Source of the DNA: Zea mays
Taxonomy: Eukaryota > Streptophyta > Magnoliopsida > Poales > Poaceae
Assembly (NCBI RefSeq): GCF_902167145.1
Contig: NC_050096.1
Location: forward strand, 179,525,825 to 179,589,824
Reading direction: 5' to 3'
DNA: 64,000 nucleotides
The position numbers were made by a program, and so were the translations under genes. Position 1 is the first letter of the stretch. Every line of letters starts with the position of its first letter. Below the pieces are notes generated by a model. That model did no database searches. It was not told the origin of the DNA and worked only from the letters and a program-made list of their open reading frames with translations. Shown here in pieces: positions 24,817-35,398 of this stretch.

Positions 24817-27446
24817 TTAGGAATTGTTCTTAGGTACCCAAATGGTCTTGGGAACTTTCACATTAGAAACAAGCACCTTGGGTACCCAAACACAAGTCTT
24901 GGAGCCCTTGTGTTTGCCCCCAACATATTTGGCAACTACTTTGCCTGATTTGTTAGTTAAAACATATGATACATCAAAAGTCTTAAATGAAACAATAGAC
25001 TCATTTGATGCAGTAGGAGTTTTCTTTTTAGGAAATTTAACATGAGTGGATTGCCTAGAACTAGATACCTCATTCTTATACATAAAAGCATGATGGGAAA
25101 CAGAATGAGACTTCCTAGAATGAATTCTCCTAATCTTATGTTCGGGATAACCAGCAGGATATAAAATATAGCCCTCGTTATCCTGAACCATGGGAGCCTT
25201 ACCCTTAACAAAATTAGATAATTTCTTGGGGGCATTAAGCTTAACATTGCCTCCCTGTTGGAAGCCAATGCCATCCTTAATGCTAGGGTGTCTCCCACTA
25301 TAGAGCATGCTCCTAGCAAATTTAAATTTTTCATTTTCTATCTCATGCTCATTAATTTTAGCACTAAGTTGAGCTATGTGATCATTTTGTTGTTTAATTA
25401 AAGCTAGGTGATCATGGATAGCATCAACATTAATGTCTCTACATCTCATGCAAATAGAAACATGATCAACGGTGGATGTAGAGGGTTTGCAAACATTTAA
25501 TTCATCAATCTTAGCATGTAACATGGCATTCTCATTTCTAAGATTGGAAATAGAATCATTGCAAACATTTAAATCTTTAGCCTTAGACATTAATTTATCA
25601 TTCTCAATCTTAAGGCTAGAAAGTGATTCATTCAACTTGTCAATCTTAGCAATCAAATTAGCATTATCATTTTTAAGGTTGACAAGAGAATCATCACAAA
25701 CATTTAATTTCTCAACCTTAGCAATTAATTTGGCATTGTCAATTCTAAGGTTAGAGATGGTGTCATGGCAAATACTAAGCTCACTAGTTAATTTTTCACA
25801 TTTTTCTACTTCCTGAGCATATGCATTTTTCACCTTAACATGCTTCTTATTTTCCTTAATAAGGAAGTCCTCTTGGCTATCCAAAAGTTCATCCTTCTCA
25901 TGAATAGCACTAATTAATTCATTCGATTTTTCCTTTTGTTGCATGTTGAGGTTGGCAAAAAGTGTGAGCAAATCATCCTGATCATCACTAGAGCTAGCCT
26001 CATCACTAGATGTTGCATATTTAGTAGAAGCTCTAGATTTTACCTTCTTCTTCTTGCCATCCTTTGCCATGAGGTACTTGTGGCCGACGTTGGGGAAGAG
26101 GAGACCCTTGTTGACAGTGATGTTTGCGGCGTCCTCGTCGGAGGAGGAGTCGGTGGAGCTCTCATCGGAGTCCCACTCCAGACATACATGGGCGTCGCCG
26201 CCCTTCTTCTTGTAGTACCTCTTCTTTTCCCTCCTCTTTCCCTTCTTGTCATCGCCCCTGTCACTGTCACTAGATAATGGACATTTGACAATAAAATGAC
26301 CGGGCTTACCACACTTGTAGCAAACCTTCTTGGAACGGGGTTTGTAGTCTCTCCCCTTCCTTTGCTTGAGGATTTAGCGAAAGCTTTTGACGATTAGCGC
26401 CATCTCCTCATTGTCGAGCTTGGAGGCGTTGATGGGGAGCCTACTTGATGTAGACTCTTCTTTCTTCTCCTCCGTCGCTTTGAATGCGACGGGTTGCACC
26501 TCGGGTGTGGAGCTGGCGCCTCGCTTGATGATTTGTTTGGAGCCTTTGATCATCAACTCAAAGCTCACAAACTTTCCTATAACCTCCTCGGGAGACATTA
26601 GCTTGTATCTAGGATCACCACGAATTAATTGTACTTGTGTAGGATTAAGAAAAACAAGTGATCTTAGAATAACCTTGACCATTTCATGGTCATCCCATTT
26701 TGTGCTCCCGAGGTTGCGCACTTGGTTGACCAAGATCTTGAGCCAGTTGTACATAGCTTGTGGCTCCTCTCCTTGGTTGAGCATGAACCGACTGAGCTCC
26801 CCCTCGATCGTTTCCCTCTTGGTGATCTTGGTCACCTCATCTCCTTCGTGCGTGATCTTTAGTACGTCCCAAATCTCTTTGGCACTCTTCAACCCTTGCA
26901 CCTTAATATACTCCTCTCGACTTAGAGAGGTGAGGAGTATAGTAGTTGCTTGTGAATTGAAGTGCCGGATTTGGGCGACTTCGTCCGCATATCTTCATCC
27001 CCTACGGATGGTACCTGTGCTCCAAATTCAACAATGTCCCATATGCTTGTGTGGAGTGAGGTTAGGTGATACCTCATCATATCACTCTACCTACTATAAT
27101 CTTCACCATTAAAGACTAGTGGTGTGCCTAATGGGATAGAAAGTAAAGGAGTATGTTTAGAGATGCGAGGGTAGCGTAGGGGGATCTTACTAAACTTCTT
27201 GCGCTCATGGCGCTTAGAAGTGACGGACGGCGCGTCGGAGTCGGAGGTGGATGGCGACGAAGAGTCGGTCTCGTAGTAGACCACTTTCTTCATCTTCTTT
27301 TTCTTCTCGCCGCTCTGATGCAACTTGTTGTGTGAAGGGGATCCCTTCACCTTGTTATCGGACTCCCCCGATGGAGCTTTCCCGTGGCTTGTGGCGGGCT
27401 TCTCGCCGGTCACCATCTCCTTCTTGGCGTGATCTCCCGACAACAC
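24817..27446 (-). pseudogene. gag: Sirevirus 2 gag, broken
   Basis: It begins near 27446 with LSGDHAKKEM, matching the start in copy 1. A deletion near 26985 shifts the frame after about 119 aa. The Gag core continues in 26901-26374, ended by a TAA where copy 1 has a Gln codon. The zinc knuckle (CYKCGKPGHF) follows in the same frame near 26320. The tail is a 417-aa frame (26070-24817): a long coiled coil with repeated Asn/Leu/Lys units, then the linker with WVPK motifs, ending in TAA at 24817-24819. Confidence 0.88.
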
Positions 27447-27477
27447 TTCGAGCGGTTAGGCTCTAATGAAGTATCGG

Positions 27478-27489
27478 GCTCTGATACCA
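27478..27489 (-). other. Primer binding site of Sirevirus 2
   Basis: TGGTATCAGAGC on the minus strand, two bases inside the 5' LTR end. It is complementary to the 3' end of initiator methionine tRNA, the usual primer for plant copia elements. Confidence 0.93.
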
Positions 27490-27491
27490 AT

Positions 27492-28707
27492 TGAAAGTCG
27501 CCTAGAGGGGGGTGAATAGGCAAATCTGAAATTTATAAACTTTAAGCACAACTACATGTCGGGGTTAGCGTTAGAAATAAAGTTGAGTCCGAAAGAGAGG
27601 GCGAAAACAAATCAACCAAAGAAATAGAGTGGATGACACGGTGATTTGTTTTACTGAGGTTCGGTTCTTGCAAACCTACTCCCCGTTGAGGTGGTCACAA
27701 AGACCGGGTCTCTTTCAACCCTTTCCCTCTCTCCACTGATCACAAAGACCGGCGAGCTTTTCTCCTCAATCAAATGGGTCACTTATACCCCACAAGGACC
27801 ACCACAACTTGGTGTCTCTTGCTTTGATTACAAAGGTGTTGAGAACAAGAAATGGGGAAGAAGAAAAGCGATCCAAGCACAAGAGCTCAAAGAACACGAG
27901 CAAAACTCTCTCTTCTAGTCACTAATTGCTTTGAGTGGAATTGGGACTTGGAGAGGCTTTGATTCAATTGAATTGTGTCTTATATTGAATGCACTATCTC
28001 TTGTATTGAGTGAGATGTCTAAAAAACTTGGATGCCTTGAAGTGTGGTGGTTGGGGGGGTATTTATAGCCCCAACCACCAAAGTGGCCGTTGGGGAAGGC
28101 TGCTGTCGATGGGTGCACCAGACAGTCTGGTGCGCCACCGGACACTGTCCGGTGCGCCAGCCACGTCACCCAACCGTTAGGGTTCGACCGTTGGAGCTCT
28201 GACAAGTGGGGCCACCAGACAGTCCGGTGGTGCACCGGACAGTCACTGTTCACTGTCTGGTGCGCCTTCTGGCGTCTGCTCTGACTTCTGCGCGCGCAGT
28301 TCGCATTGTTCACTGTTACTGTACACTTTTGCAGATGACCGTTGGCGCTGTAGACGTTGCTCCGCATGGCACACCGGACAGTTCGGTGCTACACCGGACA
28401 GTCCGGTGCTACACCGGACAGTCCGGTGAATTATAGCGGAGTGGCTCCCCAAAAACCCGAAGCTGAGCAGTTCAGAGTGGATCTCCCTGGTGCACCAGAC
28501 AGTCCGGTGCTCTAGACCAGGTCAGCCTTCGGTTGGTTTTGCTTCTTTCTATTTGAACCCTTTCTTGGACTTTATATTGGTTTGTGTTGAACCTTTGGCA
28601 CCCGTAGAACTTATAATCTAGAGCAAACTAGTTAGTCCAATTATTTGTGTTGGGCAATTCAACCACCAAAATCATTTAGGAAAAGGTTTGACCCTATTTT
28701 CCTTTCA
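27492..28707 (-). repeat. 5' LTR of Sirevirus 2
   Basis: 1,216 bp. TATA box (CTATAAATA, minus strand) at 28060-28068. It carries one more copy of a ~21-bp GCTACACCGGACAGTCCGGT unit (about 28387-28430) than the 3' LTR, and a shorter block near 28485-28520. Confidence 0.93.
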
Positions 28708-29206
28708 GTTCTAATATTGTTCACAAATTTTATACAACTCTCTTGTAATTTCATAAACTACAAGAAAGAAAGGTATGTAAGTTTTGTGAATAAATTTGTT
28801 TTAAATTTATTATATGAACAAATGATCAAAATAAAAACTATACATCCTGATGAGTTATACAATTTTGTAGTTAAAAACTTTTTCATTTAAACTAATTTAC
28901 TGCTTTAAAATGTGATTCGAAAATTGTGTTTGCCTAGTGTAAAAGAAAATACTCTACAAAGAAATTATTGCCAAGTGCCGAAAAGAAAACACTCAGCAAA
29001 TAAATTCTTTGTAAAGTGTAAAAAATACTCAGTAAAGAACCCTTTGTCGATTATTGGAAAAAACAATCGACAAAAAAACTCTTTGTCGAGTGCCAAATAT
29101 AAAACGTTCGATAAAGAAAACATTCACCAAAGAGCTTCTTTGTCGAGTACAAAAAAACACTCGACAAATTACATGGCACTCGGCAAAGACTCGTTTTCCG
29201 GTAGTG

Positions 29207-29293
29207 TGCCTATCGTTGGTGGATTGGATGCCGCCCTTGCCACCCTGCCCCGTCGGTGATCGATGTTTTTTTCATTTTAATACTTTTTTGTAA
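29207..29293 (+). pseudogene. 3' part of the ORF interrupted by the CACTA element
   Basis: The TGC duplicate at 29207-29209 is followed by a frame continuous with codon 22 of the ORF at 18449, rich in Pro and Cys, ending in TAA at 29291-29293. The tail FFHFNTF is read from T-rich sequence. A possible splice donor, CG|GTGATC, lies near 29256 and could end a first exon instead. Confidence 0.35.
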
Positions 29294-30533
29294 TTTTTTT
29301 GTTAGGCCCTTTGAACGACCCAATTTTATCTTTGTACCTTTATCTCGACGCCATAACTTACCGTGCCGAGGTAACACAGCTTGGTGACGTGACTTATGGC
29401 GCGAGGTGGAATGTCAAGGACTCCACCGATGCCTATGTGGTGTATAGCTCGACGCCACATGTCCTGGCGCCGAGCTCGAATCCAATATCAGTGGCGTCGA
29501 GCTAGACACGAAGAATTAATTTGAATGCCCCACATACATCATTACATTAATAAATTAATTACATATAACATCGCTAATTTAGCATAGCTTCGGTTTCAAG
29601 AATTTTAATTCTAGCGACAGTTTTAAAAAATGATAAGATATGGAGCTCAGATATTTGTTGTCATGGTATATTAAGAATTCTTTAGACTTATATATTTGTT
29701 AAGATTTTTTCTAGATTATGTGCATGTGTCACTCATTCATGGTTTATGTGTGCCTATATAAGATAAGTGTCCCATTTTAATATGATGTAACACAACAAAT
29801 TTGTCATCCCACATATATCTCATCTCACACACATGATAGTCTGTCGATTGCGCCATAGAATTTTTATTTACTTTATGATTTTTATTTACTTTATGTATTA
29901 ATTTTACTATTATAGAACTTTTCAGAATAACAAATAATTAACGATTTTTCCACGTCCTTCTATCTTCATATTGATTAATTCATATGCACACTTATATTTC
30001 TGTGTAGTTGGATCGGTTCATACGCGCACATATTAAAAACCTTAAAATCGGAGTTATGCTAAATTGATGATGCTATATATAATTAATTTGTTAATATAAT
30101 GTTGCATGTGAGTCGTTCAAATTAATTCAGCGCCGAGCCGTGTTATCTCGATATCATGGCTTGTGGCGAGGAGAAGAGGGTCTAAAAATGAGATTATATC
30201 GTCGACATGGCCAAACAAAAAAATAGAAAAAATAGTTAAAATGCAAAAAAGGTATATACGAAAATTAACTTCAAATCTTAGGCTTTTTAGTGGCAACACT
30301 TGTTGAATTATAGATATGCTAGAGGCTAGAGCTCTTTTGACTTTATTTGGGTTGCGTGTTGCCTTTATTTATTTTCAATTAACGTAGATAGTTTTTCATA
30401 TGACCAAATCAAAAATCATGTATGCGTAGATATATAGCAGTGTAGTGAAGAAACAATTGACGTAACTCTTCAAGAATTGTTGTATTGGTGGTTGACTGAC
30501 CATATGTCTGTTGTTGTGTTCTTATGTTTATTA
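29294..30533. other. Backbone intergenic sequence
   Basis: AT-rich. Short CTCGACGCCA / TGGCGCCGAG segments recur around 29340-29505 and again near 30120-30170, suggesting remnants of an unidentified repeat. No credible gene. The right limit is the Helitron 3' terminus, with A at 30533 as the insertion site. Confidence 0.4.
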
Positions 30534-30889
30534 CTAGCTGAGTGCCCGTGCGTTGCAACGGTAATATATAATACCAGTATACTACGATAACTTATATATA
30601 AAATGTGTGTTATATTTTTATGAGAAAATGTTTCATAATCAATTTGTGATCCTAGTCATACATAAATTTTGTTATTTTAATCTAGTTGTTTCACCACTAC
30701 ATTGTAACCATCAGTATCATGCAGACTTCGATATATGCCACGATTTGTATGGTCTCATCATTGGAGAGCACGTTCCACATATGCTGGAAGAAATTTCCTC
30801 GTACATCGTTAGTCATCAGACACGCACCACCATACGTTCTTGCTTAAACAAAAAGGTAAATGTGTGTGTTTGCGAAGAGAATTAAAGGC

Positions 30890-31540
30890 AGGTCGGCACA
30901 AAAGCTACCCTGACGGTGGCGAGGATGACGAACTGGTCACTGTTGTCGATCCTCCTCTGCGTCACCTCCGACGCTAAGATGACACCACAATCCTCGATAT
31001 AGTAGTCGTCGAACGCGCGCGACATGACGAGTACCGACGACTCTTGGTTGGGCTGCCAAACGAAGTGTACCCCGGGCTCATCAGCGAGGTAGTACCCCTG
31101 GCCGTTGCACCACCAGATGCGCTACTCCACTACATACATCATGTTCGAGGACACTCACACAACGTCAGCAACGTCCATCGTCCCAGCGTACAAGAATTCA
31201 TGTCCGGTCAGTAGCGACTTACGTGGTAGGTTGGGCTTCAGGTGGACGATGAGCTAGACGACGTGATGGCGTCGTCGTCGGATGCGGTGTCCAGAACAAC
31301 CCGAGAGTCGTCGATGTTGGCGACAACCATGAGGCCTCCCTGCTTAACGATGGACAGTGCGGTGCAGCTGCTCTGGACCGCGTCCAAGTGGTGGCTTCGC
31401 GGGAGCTTGTCGTACACAGCGGCGCATGCGACCACGTAGGACTGCTTCTAGAGGTCGAACTGACAGTCGCCAAGCTTCTTCTCGTCATCGATGAGCGACG
31501 CCAACGTGAGTGCCTCCTGCTTATGGTGTTTGTTCGGGGT
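30890..31540 (-). pseudogene. Captured PP2C protein phosphatase fragment (copy 2)
   Basis: On the minus strand an exon piece (about 31525-31240) encodes EALTLASLIDDEKKLGD, then a TAG, then SCTALSIVKQGGLMVVANID and DSRVVLDTAS. This matches the plant PP2C core around its conserved GDSR motif, here DDSR. A second piece (about 31110-30890) encodes a MSRAFDDYYIEDCGVI-like block and QFVILAT, matching the next PP2C region, with intron-like sequence between. The nonsense codon, the altered GDSR motif and the lack of both protein ends make it a non-functional captured fragment. The closest gene would need a search. Confidence 0.75.
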
Positions 31541-31855
31541 TTCAAGTAAGAAACATGGATTCATGCTTGGCGTTGGTTTATGAAAATGACTCAGAAGTCT
31601 GATCTATGGAAAAAATATTACGGAGAAAAATGTCACCCATGCAAAAAAAGGAATTTAAGTATAATACATTATTCAAACAAAAGAAATTGCATGCAAAGCT
31701 CTTCTTTAAATAATATTACCTCCATCCAAAAATCTAATTCAAGAATCTCGGTGATACTTATCTACTACTACGCATTGTGCAAGGGTAGCAAGTGAGCTTG
31801 GTGAGAGATGTAGTAGATGTGTTTCATGTCATAGATGTAGACATAAACACATATG

Positions 31856-31910
31856 TGGTGTAGTGATAGCTACTCTTGGCCTTTGCTTAAGAGGTCACGG
31901 GTTCAAATCC
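31856..31910 (+). other. tRNA-like segment with A-box and B-box motifs
   Basis: TGGTGTAGTGATAGC (31856-31870) resembles a pol III A box and GGTTCAAATCC (31900-31910) a B box. They are separated by about 30 bp, with a possible stem CTCTT...AAGAG between. There is no good acceptor stem, so it is not called a tRNA gene. The PP2C Helitron copy 1 has the same block around 14728-14782. Confidence 0.45.
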
Positions 31911-32999
31911 CCTTGAGAACATGTGTTTTTTTTAATTTTAGCTAGACATGGGCTGTACGGGGGAATGAGAATGGGAATGAGCTTTGCAGGAGGAGAATGA
32001 CAGACATGGGAATGGGAACGGTGGCAGAACGGGAATGGCAGAACAGGAATGGTGGCAGAACATGGGAATGGCCGACTACTCTTGCAGCCTTAATAGTAGT
32101 AGAGATTAGGTGAGTGCCCGTGCGTTGCAACGGAAACATATAATACTATGATAACTTATGTACAAATGTGTGTTATACTGTTAAGATGAGCCGTCTGTTA
32201 GCCCTAGATTTGCAAAAGAACATGGAAAATCATGATATCAATGTGCAACACGAACAATTTCTTTGTACTTGCAATGTTTGGAGCAACCTTTCTGATGTAT
32301 TCTTCTCACTTTTTCAAGGGTAAGAGTTTAATGTGTTTGACAAGCTTGCAACAATCGAGCTTGCATTAGGAGCACTTGGCACGTTCTATTTCAAACAGTG
32401 CCTGCATATAATTACTAAGAAACTTTATTACATATATGTGAATTAACTTGCAATTTTCTTTAATTTTATATAGCTGAAAATAGTTCTAACTATTCAATGG
32501 CACCTACAAATATGTTCACTTATGTGGATAACAGAAAGAAGAATCAACTGTCATAGGGTCCTACCACTGGTTCTTAATCTGTATTCCTGGAAACAAGCTA
32601 GACCACAGAATAGATCTTCAAAATATTCTGGTGACTTTGCAAGCCTTTCACTAAACCAAGTAAAGCAATATTATTGTGACCAAATATTATTTGTTTATAA
32701 TAAAAAACAGGATTTACTTCGAAACACAAGGAGTTGTTACTTGCAAAGTCCTTGACAAAGTTTGCACAAAGGTTCGTCGTCAGTGGTCCAGCCCTGAGTG
32801 TACTGTCTCTCTATACAGATGCCATTACACAACACACATCTCCATTCAGAAGTATCAAAATCCACGGATCAATCAATGTGACATTTTGGATCAGTTGGTT
32901 AGAGCCAAGAATATAATTGGAAAAATAGATCAAAGTTCATATTACCCCACCAAAATGTGTTGCGATGACGCACAAGAACAAATATTATAATTTATCTTT

Positions 33000-33218
33000 T
33001 CACACTATATTTATCAGAACAATCCGTTCAATTTGGATACACAAGATCTGGTCCATAGAAAACAATGCTTGCATCTGTAGGTCAGCTTCGTCTTCATCCA
33101 TAAACTGCACAGGTCGAAGCAGCATATACACCATGGCCAGTTGCCTCATCTGTCTATACATAGAAACAAGCGAGCGCCAGTTCGATGAGTCCATGAACAA
33201 AAAACAGGTGACCAACAA
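33000..33218 (-). pseudogene. Possible captured exon, unknown protein
   Basis: A 72-codon minus-strand frame reads like real coding sequence in its middle part (SLVSMYRQMRQLAMVYMLLR, then an Asp/Glu-rich QFMDEDEADLQMQ stretch). I do not recognise the family. It lies within Helitron B, so capture is the simplest explanation. Confidence 0.35.
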
Positions 33219-33480
33219 ACACTGACATCAAAGGTTGAGAACTCACCATATGTAGTACCTATCATCTGTAAATTATTTCTGCATTCTCCCCGATAGTTCA
33301 ATCTTCACTATACCACAAATGCAAAGGGTCGGGCGTCGAAGCTTGAAGTTTCAAAAAAAATCCTACCACATCAGAATAAAGAAGCGTCAGTAAAATTACC
33401 AAATCATCCATTTAATAAAACAACCAGGCGGGGAGCTGCAAGTTAAAGATTGTAAACAAGGTTCAAAAGTGAGCAGCCAG

Positions 33481-33562
33481 TCATGTAGAATCACACCAAC
33501 GACGACGACTCATGTACACAGCCAAGAAGAGAAGGGTGAATGGGACGACGATGATGCCTCCT
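33481..33562 (-). pseudogene. Possible captured last exon of a membrane protein
   Basis: On the minus strand an acceptor-like TGTGCAG is followed by a frame encoding GGIIVVPFTLLFLAVYMSRR, a hydrophobic segment ending in basic residues, and a TGA at 33481-33483. It looks like a C-terminal transmembrane tail. The source gene is not recognised. Confidence 0.4.
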
Positions 33563-33688
33563 GCACACATCCAGCACACGCGCCGTGTCCGTCATCAATG
33601 GTTAGGGTAGGTAAGATGCTGAGATCACAAGATGACCGTCAATGAAGGTTTGTTTCTGATTTCATAGCACTTCTTCCCTAAAGATGAA

Positions 33689-33986
33689 GGGCCTGTTTGG
33701 TTCAGCTTTTTTCTGACCAGCTTTTCTGAAAATCTGGCTGTAGGGAGAATCTGGGTATTATTACGATTATGTGTGGAGGAAGATAAAGGTATTAATAGGG
33801 CTCAGGATCTAGAAAGTGACAGATTCCTACTATTACAACGACTCAACCGATTATGTGTTTATGTTGATTTTGGATGGTTTTTGCCCCCAACGAATTGTAT
33901 AGAAGCTGGCTGAAAAGCTAAGCGTTTGGCAGTCTGCAGTAGCTTTTGGTGGCCAGAAGCTGCCAGAAGCCGAAACAAACAGGGAC
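33689..33986. mobile_element. MITE, 298 bp, with 3-bp GAA duplication
   Basis: Terminal inverted repeats GGGCCTGTTTGGTTCAGCTT and, at the right end reverse-complemented, GTCCCTGTTTGTTTCGGCTT. They are flanked by GAA at 33686-33688 and 33987-33989. Termini and 3-bp duplication fit a PIF/Harbinger (Tourist-like) MITE, although GAA is not the usual TTA/TAA target. Nested in Helitron B. Confidence 0.75.
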
Positions 33987-34219
33987 GAAGGTAAGGTGTC
34001 TCAGTGTCGAGGACCCTTGTAGCTGGACTAACAGAAGATTTGTATAAGTCTATAATTTGTTGTGATAATATTAGCATCTAAATGATGTAATTGATATAGC
34101 ATTATTAAAATCATAAATAGAAGTTTGCATGGTACCGATGGTTGCAATGTAGTGGCGAAATAACTATATTAAAATAATAAAATTTATGTATGGCTAGCTA
34201 GGATTTATAAAATCTTTTT

Positions 34220-34293
34220 CTTATAACATACATTTGTATATAAATTATCATAATATTATATGTTTCCGTTGCAACGTACGGGCACTTACCTAA
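34220..34293 (+). mobile_element. Helitron 3' end in opposite orientation inside Helitron B
   Basis: The hairpin CCGTTGCAACGTACGG (34266-34281) is followed by GCACTTACCTAA ending at 34293, then T. About 72 bp of it is an inverted copy of the 3' end of Helitron B (32106 to about 32180). No matching plus-strand 5' terminus was found upstream, so the parent element is truncated or its start is diverged. Confidence 0.6.
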
Positions 34294-35397
34294 TAACAAT
34301 AATAAATGGAAAGGAAATAATTTGATGAGTTTCATATCCAAATATCTGATAGTGTCTTCTCTGTAAAGGCAGCCGCCGTGGAGTGCGACGAGAACGGATC
34401 ACCTTTTTAAGGATCCACCAGACCACATCACCCCTCTCCCCCACCGTTCCTTTTCTCCACCAGTGAAGCACACTCCAACCTGACCCTCTCTCTCTCTCTT
34501 TGTAACACACACAGACACACAACTCATCCGCAGAAGCTTAGCTGCTCCTTTAGTCAGTCTAACGGTTGAGGCGTTCCTAGTGCTCCTGCCGCGTACCCTG
34601 CCCTGTTCATAGTTCTGTTCCGCGCATCCCATAGGAAGGGAAGGGAAGGGAAGGGGAGGAAGCAGCCGCATCACACAGCTTTGCTCTTGCTCTCAGCTCC
34701 CCGCCCACCAAATTAAAGGAGGAAACATGTAGCCCACAACGCTAGCCGTCGTCTATCTCGTCTCCTAAAAAATTCGATATAGGAGAGCTACAATGCTTTT
34801 CCTGGACCAACAGAAGCCTCCACCGCTGCGATCATCTAACCTTTTCACAGCTCCAGCGAATGCACATAGTCGCTGTCGTTTCTTCGTCTTCCTCTCAGCG
34901 TCGATGCTCCCACTCGCGAACCCTCCCCCACCCGCGCTCGGCACGCAGGCCACGCGGCGGCGCTCAGGCTCGGGATATCAGCGACGGTGGAGCGGTCCTA
35001 GGCTTGTCGTCTTCGTCAGCGGCTCCCCCTCCTGCCTCTCGTCAATCGCCTCGCGCCCTCGCCTCTGGTCCTCCGCACACCACCCGGCGACCCTGCATGC
35101 GCCCCTACCGCCTCCAGTGGACCATCGATGGCGCCTGGCTGAGGCGACGTGGGGAGGGAGGCACAGAGAGGGCGCTGGACGGCCAGCTGAGGCAGCGTGG
35201 ATGTCGGGGGCGCAGAGAGGGGTAGTTTGGGTGCAGTGAAGGGGATTTCGTGGGAGAAGGGAGCACGATGTCTGCGGGGTCGGTGGATGGGATCGGGCGG
35301 CTTAGATCACAGGACGATAGAACGGACAACTGAGATTGTCTAACGACAGAACGCAAGGGAGGCAGGCTACCCCTTGCAGCCTTAATAAGTTGTAGAG
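34294..35397. other. GC-rich segment of Helitron B, possibly a captured promoter and first exon
   Basis: It contains a CT microsatellite (about 34484-34500), an AGGGA-type repeat (about 34634-34660) and a GC-rich stretch with overlapping open frames on both strands (34793-35449). None shows a recognised domain. Composition resembles a grass gene 5' region. Confidence 0.35.
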
Positions 35398-35398
35398 A

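Larger units (their letters stand above)
19498..28707 (-). mobile_element. Complete Sirevirus (Ty1/copia, Ji/Opie-like), 9,210 bp, inactive
   Basis: Both LTRs are present (left 19498-20692, right 27492-28707), bounded by TG...CA and a perfect GTTCT duplication (19493-19497, 28708-28712). On the minus strand the order is 5' LTR, PBS complementary to initiator Met tRNA (27478-27489), gag, protease, integrase, RT, RNase H, PPT array, 3' LTR. It is nested in the CACTA element. The two LTRs differ at scattered sites and in copy number of a short palindromic unit, so it is not a very recent insertion. Several nonsense codons and shifts inactivate it. Confidence 0.96.
18515..29206 (+). mobile_element. 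Non-autonomous CACTA transposon, split by a Sirevirus
   Basis: The left end is CACTACTAGACTCG at 18515; the right end is the reverse complement of CACTACCGGAAAACGAG, ending at 29206. A 3-bp TGC duplication flanks it (18512-18514, 29207-29209). Subterminal repeats of the CACTCGGCAAAG / TTTGTCGAGTG type lie at both ends (about 18540-18680 and 28940-29190), as expected for CACTA elements. Without the nested retrotransposon it is about 1.48 kb and codes for no transposase, so it is non-autonomous. Strand is arbitrary. Confidence 0.92.
30534..32105 (-). mobile_element. Non-autonomous Helitron A (1,572 bp) with PP2C fragment
   Basis: On the minus strand it starts TCTCTACTACTATTAAGG at 32105 and ends with the hairpin CCGTTGCAACGCACGG then GCACTCAGCTAG at 30534. 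It lies between A (30533) and T (32106), the A|T target Helitrons use, with no target duplication. It carries two PP2C exon pieces and a tRNA-like segment. No Rep/helicase coding. Its 5' end abuts the 3' end of Helitron B. Confidence 0.92.
32106..35398 (-). mobile_element. Non-autonomous Helitron B (3,293 bp)
   Basis: On the minus strand it starts TCTCTACAACTTATTAAGG at 35398 and ends with the CCGTTGCAACGCACGG hairpin and CACTCACCTAA at 32106. T at 35399 and, before Helitron A arrived, A at 30533 form the expected A|T target. The contents include gene-like fragments near 33000-33560, a MITE, an inverted Helitron 3' end at about 34220-34293 and a GC-rich 5' segment. No Rep/helicase frame. Confidence 0.85.

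Noticed and set aside
31856..31930. A functional tRNA gene
   Set aside because: A-box- and B-box-like motifs are present but no acceptor stem pairs and the anticodon arm is poor.
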